From NCBI RefSeq assembly GCF_003987555.1, contig NZ_NGJW01000001.1, positions 248,001 through 312,000 of the forward strand: 64,000 nucleotides of DNA. The letters run 5' to 3'. This stretch comes from Vagococcus lutrae. Its GTDB lineage: Bacteria > Bacillota > Bacilli > Lactobacillales > Vagococcaceae. Shown in pieces: positions 7,311 through 16,348 of this stretch; the first letter of the stretch is position 1; the number at the start of each line of letters is the position of its first letter. The notes beneath the pieces were generated by a model, which saw nothing but the letters and a program-made list of their open reading frames with translations, was not told the origin of the DNA and made no database searches. Both the position numbers and the translations under genes were made by a program.

Positions 7311-8321
7311 CTATTCATTTGATAAAGAATCTACGTCAAATTTTAAATCCGCTTGTTGACGTAATTGATACATGAGACGGTGGACTTGTTGACCTAATTC
7401 TAACCATTTACGGTACGCCGCTTGAATTGTTTCATCACCAAGATGAGTCATCACATCGGCAAAGGCATTCGCTTCTTCTACCATTGGGTTTGTCTCCTTC
7501 GTAACAGGAATAGTCTCATATTCACCACTCGTACGGTCGTAACGCTCTATCTTTTCAATACTATTAGTCGCATTCAAGCGAATAGTCTGATCATAGCCAA
7601 TAATTTCTGAAGGTAATTCACTATGCCCTACTTTTCCTGTCATCAAATTCACATCAAAAGTCGGATAACGCAAAATAATATGGCCCGTTCCATCTACCCC
7701 CGTGGCTAATTTTGTCGCAAAATAATAAGCCTCTTCCGGTTCTCCAAACCAACTTACCGCTGCATAGATAAGATAGACGCCTAAATCCATTAACGCACCA
7801 CCTGAAAAATGCGGGGAAAAGATATTGGGTTCTTGTCCTGCACGTACATCATCAAAGCGTGAGGAATATTTCATAAAACTAAAGTTTGCTGCAACAATTT
7901 CATCCATCTCATGAATCAGTTCGGCTACTTTTTTGAAGTTTTCTTCATGAATATGACGTGCGGCTTCAAACATTTTCACACCATGATGCTCGGCCAGTGT
8001 CACAAGCTCGTTCCATTCTCTTTCATTCGCAACAGCTGGTTTCTCAACAATCACATGTTTGCCATGTTCAATTGCTTGTTTCGCTTGGGTAAAATGCAAG
8101 CTATTCGGTGAAGCAATATATATCACATCCAATTCTTCCGATGCAAAAAAGCGCGTCAAGTCATCTTCAAAAAGTGTTGCGCCATACTTTTCACCAAATG
8201 CTTGTGCCGTCGCTAAACGACGTGAATAAACTCCGATACAAACGTAACGTTTTGTCTCTAATGCTGCCTGTACAAACTGATCGGTAATCCAATTTGTTCC
8301 TATTATTCCTAACCGTAACAT
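7311..8321 (-). CDS. Gfo/Idh/MocA family NAD(P)-dependent oxidoreductase
   Basis: A 336-aa protein with an N-terminal Rossmann fold (LGIIGTNWIT, a GxxGxxx dinucleotide motif near residue 7) and the EKP motif (HVIVEKPAVAN, about 93-101) typical of the family, followed by the alpha/beta substrate domain. Family members oxidise or reduce sugars, inositols or related polyols. The substrate cannot be told from the sequence. The stop codon overlaps the ribosome binding site of the helicase gene, so the two are probably cotranscribed. An extended -10 like sequence (TGTATAAT) lies near 8381. Confidence 0.9.
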   Translation of the reverse strand: MLRLGIIGTNWITDQFVQAALETKRYVCIGVYSRRLATAQAFGEKYGATLFEDDLTRFFASEELDVIYIASPNSLHFTQAKQAIEHGKHVIVEKPAVANEREWNELVTLAEHHGVKMFEAARHIHEENFKKVAELIHEMDEIVAANFSFMKYSSRFDDVRAGQEPNIFSPHFSGGALMDLGVYLIYAAVSWFGEPEEAYYFATKLATGVDGTGHIILRYPTFDVNLMTGKVGHSELPSEIIGYDQTIRLNATNSIEKIERYDRTSGEYETIPVTKETNPMVEEANAFADVMTHLGDETIQAAYRKWLELGQQVHRLMYQLRQQADLKFDVDSLSNE

Positions 8322-8477
8322 GGACTCACTTCCTTTTCCGTCTCTTTTTTATGTTCTTTTAAAAAACACTCTTCACTCTATTATACACCATAAATTAACC
8401 CTTCGTATAGAGAACCTTTTCGCTAGATTTTTTTATTAATTTCCGTTATGATAATACTCATAAAAGAGGTGTTTATA

Positions 8478-8858
8478 ATGCATTCTATCATACTGGTTGA
8501 AATACTTTTATTCTTAGGACTTGTTATTTCACTTTTTGTTATTGCGGCCGATATCGTCCATCAACAAAAAAGACAGTCACCCTATAACTTTGCGACTTGT
8601 CAACATTTTATCGGCACGTGGCAGTATTTAGACCCTAAAAGGCAACAATTATTTGAATTTTGTCTAACGGACTCTCATGAATTAATTTTAAATGGAACGC
8701 CTTTAGAAGTAACGATTGTCTTAATCTCTCCGTCATTATTTATTTTTAAAGATCCTTATGGCTTTACTCTTAAAATTCACTATCACTCATCTGAAGAGTG
8801 TTACTTATACGATGAGGCCAACGAACGCTATTATCCTTTAAAAAAACTGACACATTAA
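8478..8858 (+). CDS. DUF4828-type membrane-anchored small protein
   Basis: A 126-aa protein with one N-terminal transmembrane helix (about 3-25) followed by a soluble beta-rich domain. The domain carries the pattern FIGTWQYLDP and repeated short strands ending YYPLKKL, which I associate with DUF4828. The frame is open from 8448, but the ATG at 8478 is preceded by AGAGGTG and gives a clean membrane-anchor start. It is the only plus-strand gene in this stretch and ends at a bidirectional terminator shared with the ABC exporter genes. The function is unknown. Confidence 0.7.
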   Translation: MHSIILVEILLFLGLVISLFVIAADIVHQQKRQSPYNFATCQHFIGTWQYLDPKRQQLFEFCLTDSHELILNGTPLEVTIVLISPSLFIFKDPYGFTLKIHYHSSEECYLYDEANERYYPLKKLTH

Positions 8859-8899
8859 AAAACGTTCAGCTCCGTTTTAAACGGTGCTGAACGTTTTTT
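8857..8899. terminator. Bidirectional intrinsic terminator
   Basis: Arms AAAAAACGTTCAGC (8857-8870) and GCTGAACGTTTTTT (8886-8899) are perfectly complementary, with A and T runs on both sides, between convergent genes. Confidence 0.92.
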
Positions 8900-10659
8900 T
8901 ATTCTGCTTCTTCTGAAAACTGTGAATGATACAGTTGCTCATAAAAACCTTTTTGAGCGAGTAGACTATCGTGTGTCCCTTGTTCGATAATTTTCCCTTG
9001 ATCCATTACAAGAATTAAATCCGCATCTCGAATGGTAGATAGACGGTGAGCAATCACAAAGCTCGTACGTCCTTCCATTACTTTCGCCATGGCTTTTTGA
9101 ATCAACCACTCTAAACGTGTATCAACGGAACTTGTTGCTTCATCTAAAATTAAAATTTTAGGATTTGAAATAATCGCACGAGCAATCGTCAATAATTGTT
9201 TCTGACCAAGCGAGATGTTGCCACCTTCTTGGTCAATCATCATCTGATAACCACCTGGCATCGTTCGAATAAAATGGTCAACATTGGCTGCTTTAGCCGC
9301 ATCTACGACTTCATAGTCTGTTGCATCGAGTTTACCAAAGCGAATATTTTCCATAATCGTATCATGATACAACCACGCATCTTGCAAGACCATTCCGAAT
9401 TGAGCACGCAGTGACGAGCGTGGAATGTCTTGAATGTTCACGCCATCGATTTTGATTGCGCCTCCTGTGACATCATAGAAACGCATTAAGAGATTTATAA
9501 ACGTTGTTTTCCCAGCTCCCGTAGGACCAACAATCGCCACTGTCTGTCCAGGTAGCACTTCAACATTTAGATTTTCTATTAATGGACGATTTGGTTCATA
9601 ACGGAAAGAAACATTTTCAAATGATACGCGCCCAGCTACTTCGCCCGTGAAATCATGAATTTCACGACGTGTTTCTTCTTCTGCTTCATCTAGGAATTCA
9701 AAAATTCGTCCCGTCGCAGCTGACGCACTTTGTAAGACACCGGATAACTGAGTAATTTGTCCCATTGGTTGGTTAACTTGCCATACATATTGAATAAAGG
9801 CTTGTAAGTTCCCAACCGTCAGGGTGCCTATAATGACAAAATAACTTCCCATCACTGCTGTGACGATATAAGCTAAATAAGCTGTCAATTGAACAAGAGG
9901 CATCATTAAACCAGAAACAAATGCCGATTTAAATCCATACGTCGATAATCGATGACTCGTCTCTTGAAATTCTTCATAGGCCTGTTGTTCGCGTCCAAAT
10001 AATTTTAAAATGGAAAAGCCTGTAAGTGTTTCTTGGACGTAACCATTTAAGTCACCCAGTGCTTTTTGTTGCTGTTTAAAGTATTTTTGTGAGAAAGACA
10101 CGACGATTTTAGAAATCACGATCGATAGTGGAATCATCGTCACGCCAACGAGCGCGAGTTGCCAATTAAGAGCAAACATCATCGAAACGGCCATTACGAT
10201 ACCTAAAAGTGCTGAGACCATCGCTAGAAAACTTTGTTGCATAGCTCCCGCTAAGGCATCGACGTCATTCGTCATCCGTGATAAAACATCCCCTCGCTGA
10301 TGCGTGTCAAAGTAAGACACCGGCATGCGATTAATCTTTTGCGAAATATCATGACGTAAGTCACGCATAGCACTTTGAACGACTTGCGTCATCAAGCGAC
10401 TCGCTAAATACATACTCACACTGTATATTAACGCAATAACAACCAACATCCCTAAGATAACCAAGATATAATCAAAATCAATGGCTTGATTCTGATCAAG
10501 ATTTTCTTTAATACGCGTTGTTGGTAATCCTGTAACATAAGGAAAAATCGCATTCAAGCCTATGGCAATCAACTGAAAGAACAAAGCAGCGATAAACTTC
10601 ACTCGGTAAACACGTAGATAAAACCACAAACGTTTTAATGTCTTAACAGATGTTTTCAT
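8899..10659 (-). CDS. Heterodimeric ABC multidrug exporter, subunit B (EfrB-like)
   Basis: A 586-aa half-transporter with six predicted membrane helices (to about residue 310) and an ATPase domain. Walker A is VGPTGAGKTT and Walker B ILILDEATSS, with the catalytic glutamate present. The signature is unusual, ISLGQ instead of LSGGQ. The partner gene has a good signature but a degenerate Walker B, so the pair should form one competent and one degenerate ATP site, as in EfrAB/EfrCD, LmrCD and TM287/288. The start overlaps the partner's stop by four bases (ATGA), indicating translational coupling. It probably exports amphiphilic drugs or dyes. Confidence 0.92.
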   Translation of the reverse strand: MKTSVKTLKRLWFYLRVYRVKFIAALFFQLIAIGLNAIFPYVTGLPTTRIKENLDQNQAIDFDYILVILGMLVVIALIYSVSMYLASRLMTQVVQSAMRDLRHDISQKINRMPVSYFDTHQRGDVLSRMTNDVDALAGAMQQSFLAMVSALLGIVMAVSMMFALNWQLALVGVTMIPLSIVISKIVVSFSQKYFKQQQKALGDLNGYVQETLTGFSILKLFGREQQAYEEFQETSHRLSTYGFKSAFVSGLMMPLVQLTAYLAYIVTAVMGSYFVIIGTLTVGNLQAFIQYVWQVNQPMGQITQLSGVLQSASAATGRIFEFLDEAEEETRREIHDFTGEVAGRVSFENVSFRYEPNRPLIENLNVEVLPGQTVAIVGPTGAGKTTFINLLMRFYDVTGGAIKIDGVNIQDIPRSSLRAQFGMVLQDAWLYHDTIMENIRFGKLDATDYEVVDAAKAANVDHFIRTMPGGYQMMIDQEGGNISLGQKQLLTIARAIISNPKILILDEATSSVDTRLEWLIQKAMAKVMEGRTSFVIAHRLSTIRDADLILVMDQGKIIEQGTHDSLLAQKGFYEQLYHSQFSEEAE

Positions 10660-12383
10660 GCTAATTCCTCCTCTGTTAATTGTGATGAGGCGATATCATA
10701 GTAAATCTGGTTGTTCGCCAACAGCTCACGGTGCGTACCAATGCCGACAACTTCTCCCTCATTTAACACGACAATACGGTCCGCTTCCATAATCGTGCTA
10801 ACACGTTGCGCTACGATTAAGACGGTCGCGTCTTCGGTTTCTTCTTTTAGACGCGCACGTAATTTGGCATCAGTAGCATAATCAAGTGCAGAAAAGCTAT
10901 CATCAAAAATATATATTTCTGGTCGACGTATCACCGCACGAGCAATCGCCAAGCGTTGTTTCTGTCCACCAGAAAAATTAGCTCCTGCTTCGGCTACAGG
11001 CTCTTGTAACCCTTTTTCCTTACTGGCTACAAAGTCAGTTGCTTGCGCTACATCAAGAGCATAAGCTAAATCATCCGCTGTGGCATCAGGCTTTCCAAAG
11101 CGCAAGTTTTCTTCAATAGTACCTGAGAATAATAAGGCCTTTTGTGGAATATAGCCGATTTTTTGACGTAACGTTTGTAACGGATAGTCTCGGACATCAT
11201 GCCCGTCGATTAAAATCCGCCCCTTTGTGACATCATAGAAGCGTGGGATTAACTGAATCAAGGTGGACTTTCCACTTCCCGTACTGCCGATGAAGGCTAC
11301 TGTTTCACCTGGTTTAGCAGAAAACGATACATCTCGAATAACAGGACTTTCCGTGTCGGGATAGGCAAAACATACATCTTGAAATTCAATGACACCGTGT
11401 GTAGTTGTTTGAGGGGCTTCGGTAGCCGTTTCTACTACACTTGGCTCTGTCTCTAAAACTTCTTGAATTCGGTTAGCCGATACTGCCGCACGTGGATACA
11501 TCATAAAGACGATGGAAAACATCATAAATGAAAATAACGCATGGAAAATATATTCAATAAAAGCAATAAGTTCTCCCACAGCTAGGTCGCCCACGCTAAT
11601 TTGAACGGAACCAAACCAAATTACTAATATCATCACGATATTAAATAGAAAGAAAAAAGCTGGTTGCGCCGTCGCCATTAACGTAAACAGTCGAGTCGAA
11701 CTTGTCGCGTAATCTTGATTGACTTTAGCAAAACGTGATTCTTGAAACTTCTCATTAACAAACGCTCGAATAACGCGTAACCCTGAAAGATTTTCACGTA
11801 AAATACGATTTATATTGTCTAAGTTTTTCTGTTGGCTTTTAGAAATAGGCTCTGAACGCTTCGCGATGATTACAACGCCAAGTATTAGAAACGGAATAGC
11901 CAGAAAAACATACTTTGCCAGAGAAGCATTTTGACGTAAAATTAAAATCAAACTGGCAGTAAACATCATCGGTGTCATGAATCCAGTTCGTAAAATCATA
12001 CCTAAAAACAGCATGACTTGATACGCATCGTTCGTCGTACGTGTAATAAGTGACGATACACCTAACGTTTCATACTCGTGATGCGAAAACCCTTGAATAT
12101 TAGCAAACATATCGTCACGAATATCAACCACGATGGAGGTCGTTAGGCGTGAAACAAAATAAGTCAAACACAAGTGTAAAATAATACCAATCGTCGTAAT
12201 GGCAACCATTGCCAATCCTAACCGTTTGACCACATCAAAATTTTGTTGATTGATTCCTTTATCAATCATTTGTGCTAATAAGGTGGGCAATCCTAACTCA
12301 ATGATAATAAAACCAAAGACACTTAAAAAATTAAAAAACAAAAGTTTCTTATGTCGCATGGTATACTCCCACATTAACTTCAT
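10656..12383 (-). CDS. Heterodimeric ABC multidrug exporter, subunit A (EfrA-like)
   Basis: A 575-aa half-transporter: six membrane helices then an ATPase domain with Walker A IGSTGSGKST and signature FSGGQKQR. Walker B reads IYIFDDSFSALD, with Asp replacing the catalytic Glu, the mark of the degenerate site in heterodimeric exporters. The frame is open to 12416, but the ATG at 12383 follows GAGGAGGG and gives the usual N-terminus (MKLMWEYTMRHK). It is translated before and coupled to its partner. EfrAB is the closest named pair I recall from enterococci; the substrate is not shown by the sequence. Confidence 0.92.
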   Translation of the reverse strand: MKLMWEYTMRHKKLLFFNFLSVFGFIIIELGLPTLLAQMIDKGINQQNFDVVKRLGLAMVAITTIGIILHLCLTYFVSRLTTSIVVDIRDDMFANIQGFSHHEYETLGVSSLITRTTNDAYQVMLFLGMILRTGFMTPMMFTASLILILRQNASLAKYVFLAIPFLILGVVIIAKRSEPISKSQQKNLDNINRILRENLSGLRVIRAFVNEKFQESRFAKVNQDYATSSTRLFTLMATAQPAFFFLFNIVMILVIWFGSVQISVGDLAVGELIAFIEYIFHALFSFMMFSIVFMMYPRAAVSANRIQEVLETEPSVVETATEAPQTTTHGVIEFQDVCFAYPDTESPVIRDVSFSAKPGETVAFIGSTGSGKSTLIQLIPRFYDVTKGRILIDGHDVRDYPLQTLRQKIGYIPQKALLFSGTIEENLRFGKPDATADDLAYALDVAQATDFVASKEKGLQEPVAEAGANFSGGQKQRLAIARAVIRRPEIYIFDDSFSALDYATDAKLRARLKEETEDATVLIVAQRVSTIMEADRIVVLNEGEVVGIGTHRELLANNQIYYDIASSQLTEEELA

Positions 12384-12579
12384 ATAAGTCCCTCCTCTTT
12401 TTTTCGTAAAGTACACTACAATATAGCATATTTGAAGATAAAAGAATATGAATTACCCTCTTTCACATACTTTTACTGACAAAATCAATGTCTTTTTTGA
12501 CCTTAACAAAAGGGTCCTTCCTATACAACGTTACAAATCTATGATAAAATTACGATAACGAATAGAACATGACTTGACT

Positions 12580-12737
12580 TATAATTATAAGTTTTATTGA
12601 CATCTATAATGAAACAAAGGCGAGGTTTCATTCCACTTTAATTCACGTTTTAGTGGGGAATAGGTAAAAACAATAGGTGATTTCACCTATTTTTAGTGTG
12701 TTCAAAATAACGATTTATACATTGAATATAAAGGAGA
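12580..12737 (+). other. Structured leader of rpoY-rnjA with three hairpins
   Basis: The 360-base gap between divergent genes holds a TATAAT box at 12605-12610 and then three dyads. They are AATGAAAC/GTTTCATT (12608-12632, perfect 8 bp), TTCCACT/AGTGGGGAA (12631-12660, one bulge) and AATAGGTGA/TCACCTATT (12672-12691, perfect 9 bp with a 2-base loop, followed by TTTTAG). The third resembles an intrinsic terminator and sits about 40 bases before the rpoY ribosome binding site. The first two share bases at 12631-12632, so they may compete. I find no convincing -35 element. Nothing coding is seen in the rest of the gap. Confidence 0.6.
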
Positions 12738-12743
12738 ATGATG

Positions 12744-12959
12744 ATGATTTATAAAGTTTATTATCAAGAAAACAAAACATTTAGCCCAAAAAGAGAAAAT
12801 ACGCACTCACTTTATTTAGAGGCAGAAAACGAGCGTGAGGCACGTCATCTAATTGAAACACATACCGATTACAATTTAGAATTTATCCAAGCATTAGATG
12901 AAAAACATTTAGCCTATGAGAAAGAAAACGCCCCGTTTAGTCTAACGGAGTTTAACTAG
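12744..12959 (+). CDS. rpoY: RNA polymerase epsilon (auxiliary) subunit
   Basis: A 71-aa protein starting [11 protein letters not shown], matching the RpoY/YkzG (DUF1447) family that binds RNA polymerase in Firmicutes. Three ATG codons lie in tandem (12738, 12741, 12744). The third has the best spacing (7 bases) from AAGGAG and gives the family's usual start. It is followed after one base by the RNase J1 gene, the conserved ykzG-rnjA arrangement. The small domain resembles phage Gp2-like polymerase binders and may help release stalled polymerase, as shown for B. subtilis. Confidence 0.9.
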   Translation: MIYKVYYQENKTFSPKRENTHSLYLEAENEREARHLIETHTDYNLEFIQALDEKHLAYEKENAPFSLTEFN

Positions 12960-12960
12960 T

Positions 12961-14637
12961 ATGAAAGTCAATTTAAAAAATAACGAAACCGGCGTCTTTG
13001 CCTTAGGTGGTCTTGGTGAAATCGGTAAAAACACTTATGGCGTACAGTTTCAAGATGAGATTATTATCGTCGATGCAGGTATTAAATTCCCAGAAGATGA
13101 TTTACTAGGAATTGATTACGTTATTCCCGACTATCAATACATCGTGCAAAACTTACCAAAAGTAAAAGCACTTGTCATTACTCATGGACATGAAGACCAT
13201 ATTGGTGGGATTCCTTATTTGTTAAAACAAGTAAACATTCCTATCTATGCTGGTCCTTTAGCATTAGCACTTATCAAGAATAAGTTAGAAGAGCATGGCT
13301 TACTTCGAGATGCTGAACTCCATGAGATTAACGAAGACACACAGATTAAATTTAGGAAAACATCTATTACCTTTTTCCGTACAACACATAGTATTCCAGA
13401 TGCGTTAGGAGTGGTTGCTAAAACACCTTCAGGAAATGTCGTCTTTACTGGGGATTTCAAATTTGACTTTACCCCTGTTGGCGAGCCACCTAATTTACAA
13501 AAAATGGCGAAGATTGGTGAAGAAGGCGTTTTATGCTTACTGTCAGATAGTACCAATGCCGAAATTCCTGGTTTTACTGAATCAGAAAAAACGATTGGCG
13601 CCTCAATCGAACGTATTTTTGAAAAAATCGACGGACGCATTATTTTTGCTACCTTTGCTTCTAACATCTTCCGCTTACAACAAACTGCTTTAGCGGCTGT
13701 GAAAACAGGGCGTAAAATTGCTGTCTTTGGTCGCAGTATGGAAAATGCGATGGTAAATGGACGTAAATTAGGCTATATTACGGTTCCGGAAGAAACGTTT
13801 ATCGATGCACGGGAAGTCAATCAGTATCCGGCAAATGAAATTCTAATTCTATGTACGGGATCACAAGGTGAACCTATGGCGGCGCTTAGTCGAATCGCGA
13901 ATGGTACACATCGTCAAATCTCGATTCAGCCGGGTGATACGGTTGTCTTTTCTAGTTCGCCTATTCCTGGAAACACTACGTCTGTTAACCGCGTGATTAA
14001 CTTATTATCCGAAGCGGGTGCCGAAGTCATTCATGGAAAAGTCAATAACATCCATACTTCTGGTCATGGTGGACAACAAGAGCAAAAACTGATGTTAAGT
14101 TTAATGAAACCAAAATACTTTATGCCCGTTCATGGTGAGTACCGTATGTTAAAAATTCATACTGAGCTTGCACAAGACACCGGCGTAAAAAAAGAAAATT
14201 GCTTTATTTTAGGTAATGGCGATGTCTTAGCTTTAACAGCAGACTCAGCGCGTCGTGCCGGCCACTTTAATGCAGGAGATGTCTATGTCGACGGTAGTGG
14301 TATTGGAGATATCGGAAATATCGTCTTAAAAGATCGTCGTATTCTTTCAGAAGAGGGACTCGTCCTAGCAGTAGTGACGGTCAACTATCAAGAGCAACGC
14401 ATTATGGCAGGTCCTGATATTTTATCACGTGGCTTTATCTATATGCGCGAATCAGGGGATTTGATTAACGAATGTCAACGTCTACTATTCCGCGAATTAG
14501 CTCGCGTCTTAAAACAAGAAAACTGCAACGAACGTCTAATCAAGGAAACAATGGTTCAAACGTTGCAACCATTCTTAGCTGAAAAAACAGAACGTTATCC
14601 GATGATTCTACCTATGGCTTTAGAAGCAACTGAATAA
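12961..14637 (+). CDS. rnjA: Ribonuclease J1
   Basis: A 558-aa metallo-beta-lactamase/beta-CASP ribonuclease with 5'-to-3' exo- and endonuclease activity, central to mRNA decay and rRNA maturation. The zinc site motif HGHEDHIGG is intact (75-83), with the downstream TGDFKFD region, the beta-CASP segment and a C-terminal dimer domain. Compare RNase J2 in this window, where the same motif is altered. The ATG lies one base after the rpoY stop and uses an ACGGAG site inside the rpoY end. Expression probably depends on the structured leader. Confidence 0.96.
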   Translation: MKVNLKNNETGVFALGGLGEIGKNTYGVQFQDEIIIVDAGIKFPEDDLLGIDYVIPDYQYIVQNLPKVKALVITHGHEDHIGGIPYLLKQVNIPIYAGPLALALIKNKLEEHGLLRDAELHEINEDTQIKFRKTSITFFRTTHSIPDALGVVAKTPSGNVVFTGDFKFDFTPVGEPPNLQKMAKIGEEGVLCLLSDSTNAEIPGFTESEKTIGASIERIFEKIDGRIIFATFASNIFRLQQTALAAVKTGRKIAVFGRSMENAMVNGRKLGYITVPEETFIDAREVNQYPANEILILCTGSQGEPMAALSRIANGTHRQISIQPGDTVVFSSSPIPGNTTSVNRVINLLSEAGAEVIHGKVNNIHTSGHGGQQEQKLMLSLMKPKYFMPVHGEYRMLKIHTELAQDTGVKKENCFILGNGDVLALTADSARRAGHFNAGDVYVDGSGIGDIGNIVLKDRRILSEEGLVLAVVTVNYQEQRIMAGPDILSRGFIYMRESGDLINECQRLLFRELARVLKQENCNERLIKETMVQTLQPFLAEKTERYPMILPMALEATE

Positions 14638-14643
14638 ACAATA

Positions 14644-14678
14644 AAAATCCGAGAAATGTTAAACATTTCTCGGATTTT
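14644..14678. terminator. Bidirectional intrinsic terminator
   Basis: A perfect stem AAAATCCGAGAAATGT/ACATTTCTCGGATTTT lies between convergent rnjA and the rhodanese-like gene, with T-runs on both strands. Confidence 0.92.
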
Positions 14679-14681
14679 CTT

Positions 14682-15080
14682 TTATTTATTTTTAGATTTA
14701 ATTTTCCCCGTCCAGTTTTGGTATCCACCTTTTAAAATATAAAGATTAGTGTACCCTTTTTTACGTAAAAAGTTAGCTGTACGGATACTTAATGTTTTCT
14801 TTTGGTCATAAATCAAAAGGTCTTGATCTTTTCTCAATCCCATATAAGATTGTTTTAGTGTCGTATAGGGAACATTGCGCGCACCTAAGATGTGGCCACT
14901 ATCGTAAACGTCTTTTTCACGGACGTCAATCACTTGAGAAAAACGCATTTTTTCTCTAAACTCTGCTTCGTCAATCCACTTGGCAGAACGACGTGCCATG
15001 ATACGCAAGTAACCTTCTCTTCCTAATAAGTAAACTAAAATAGCTAATAAAATTAAATTAAATACTAATAACGGACTCAT
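14682..15080 (-). CDS. Membrane-anchored rhodanese-like protein lacking the catalytic cysteine
   Basis: A 132-aa protein with one N-terminal transmembrane helix (about 4-21) and a rhodanese domain (about 35-125). The domain carries VIDVREKDVYDSGHILGARNVP, the CH2A-like motif, and a C-terminal GGYQNW. In the active loop, where a sulfurtransferase has Cys, the sequence reads LLIYDQKKTLSIR with Asp, so sulfur transfer by the normal mechanism is unlikely. The position next to glcK and the rhomboid gene matches the yqhL/yqgP neighbourhood of other Firmicutes. It may be a binding or scaffold domain; no cysteine exists anywhere in the protein. Confidence 0.85.
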   Translation of the reverse strand: MSPLLVFNLILLAILVYLLGREGYLRIMARRSAKWIDEAEFREKMRFSQVIDVREKDVYDSGHILGARNVPYTTLKQSYMGLRKDQDLLIYDQKKTLSIRTANFLRKKGYTNLYILKGGYQNWTGKIKSKNK

Positions 15081-15104
15081 CTAACGTTTCCTTCCTTACT
15101 TCGT

Positions 15105-16289
15105 TTATTTATATTGTAATGCTAATGAAGCTGCCCCGATAATGCCCGCTTCATTTCCTAACTCAGCTAGTTTAATAGACGTGCTATCACGCACTTGTTT
15201 AAAGGTAAATTGGTCAAAGTTTTTCTGGATACGTTCACGTAAAAACTCACCTGCAGCTGAAACGCCACCACCTATAACGATGTCAGTTGGATTTAACATA
15301 TTCCCAATATGACTACATGCTAATCCTAAGTAAAAAGCTACCTTATCCACCACCATTAATGCAAAGGTATCCCCTGCTTCAGCCGCTTCAAAGACAATTT
15401 TACTCGTAATATCTTGTCCATCGTCAATCATAAATTTAAGCTCTGAATCACCTGCATAGCTTTCTGATAATGTTCGTGCTAAACGAACTACACCTGTCGC
15501 ACTGGCTACTGTTTCGAGGCAACCTTTTTTACCACACGTACAATCAAAGCCTTCAGGATCCACCGTAATATGACCGATTTCTCCGGCTGCTCCGGCTGCC
15601 CCGTGCAATAATTTACCTTCTGCGATTAATCCACCGCCGACACCTGTTCCTAACGTCATAAACGCCATATCAGGTGTTTTATGTCCAGCCCCTTGCCAGC
15701 GCTCACCTAATGCAGCTACGTTAGCATCATTATCTAAAACGAAGGGGATTCCTAAAGCGACTTCAATCTGTTCTTTCACAGGTTGGAGTGTCTTCCAGTT
15801 CAGATTGTAAGCACCTATCACCGTTCCTTTAATAATATCGACTGCTCCAGGTGTTCCCATACCGATTCCGATAAAATCTTCTTTAGACATTTTATATAAG
15901 TCTAAACGATGTTCAATACTTTTGATAATATCTGGTACGATGTGTGATCCTTCATCGCTAATGTTTGTTTCGATACTCCAACGTTGTTGTACTTCGCCTT
16001 CCTCTGTTAAAATACCAAATTTAATCGTTGTGCCACCTAAATCAATCCCAATTAATTTACGACTCACTGCTTGCTCCTCCTCTTTCTCTCGCTCACGTTT
16101 TAATTCTTGTTGATATTCTTCATTTAGTACATGTTTGGCTTGCACGTAGGTAGCGGTATCAATCACACCAGCTCGACTTAACTCGGCTAGTTCAATTTCC
16201 ATCATCTCAATATCCCATAAGCGCTTACCGACATAGACATAGACGCCAAACTCTTTTAATAACTGTTGCACATCATAAAGCGTTCGCAT
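15105..16289 (-). CDS. glcK: YqgQ-glucokinase in-frame fusion (ROK family)
   Basis: One open frame encodes an N-terminal YqgQ/DUF910 domain (about 1-70, with LYDVQQLLKEFGVYVYVG and LWDIEMMEIEL), a charged linker rich in Glu/Lys/Arg, and a full ROK glucokinase. The kinase part has the phosphate loop IGIDLGGTTIKFG, the metal/sugar region with EIGHI and the zinc motif CTCGKKGCLE. In relatives yqgQ and glcK are separate genes. No stop codon separates them here. However, an internal GTG at 16067 preceded by AGGAGGAG would give a 320-aa glucokinase alone, the standard length. Start chosen: ATG at 16289 after AAAGGAAG; a TTG two codons earlier is possible. Glucokinase phosphorylates non-PTS glucose. 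Confidence 0.9.
   Translation of the reverse strand: MRTLYDVQQLLKEFGVYVYVGKRLWDIEMMEIELAELSRAGVIDTATYVQAKHVLNEEYQQELKREREKEEEQAVSRKLIGIDLGGTTIKFGILTEEGEVQQRWSIETNISDEGSHIVPDIIKSIEHRLDLYKMSKEDFIGIGMGTPGAVDIIKGTVIGAYNLNWKTLQPVKEQIEVALGIPFVLDNDANVAALGERWQGAGHKTPDMAFMTLGTGVGGGLIAEGKLLHGAAGAAGEIGHITVDPEGFDCTCGKKGCLETVASATGVVRLARTLSESYAGDSELKFMIDDGQDITSKIVFEAAEAGDTFALMVVDKVAFYLGLACSHIGNMLNPTDIVIGGGVSAAGEFLRERIQKNFDQFTFKQVRDSTSIKLAELGNEAGIIGAASLALQYK
16065..16081 (-). promoter_or_regulatory. Internal ribosome binding site and GTG start for stand-alone glucokinase
   Basis: The minus strand has AGGAGGAG (16081-16074), a 6-base spacer and GTG (16067-16065), in frame with the fused reading frame. It marks the ancestral glcK start and may still be used, giving two products. 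Confidence 0.75.
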
Positions 16290-16348
16290 TTCCAATCTTC
16301 CTTTACTATTATAGCGTATTTATTTACCATAACTCAACTGTCTCTCTT

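Noticed and set aside
7301-7318. Longer helicase start at 7318
   Set aside because: No ribosome binding site is present; AGGAG serves the ATG at 7300.
8899-12383. Degenerate ATPase motifs as a sign of pseudogenes
   Set aside because: The defects are complementary between the two subunits, the known pattern of heterodimeric exporters.
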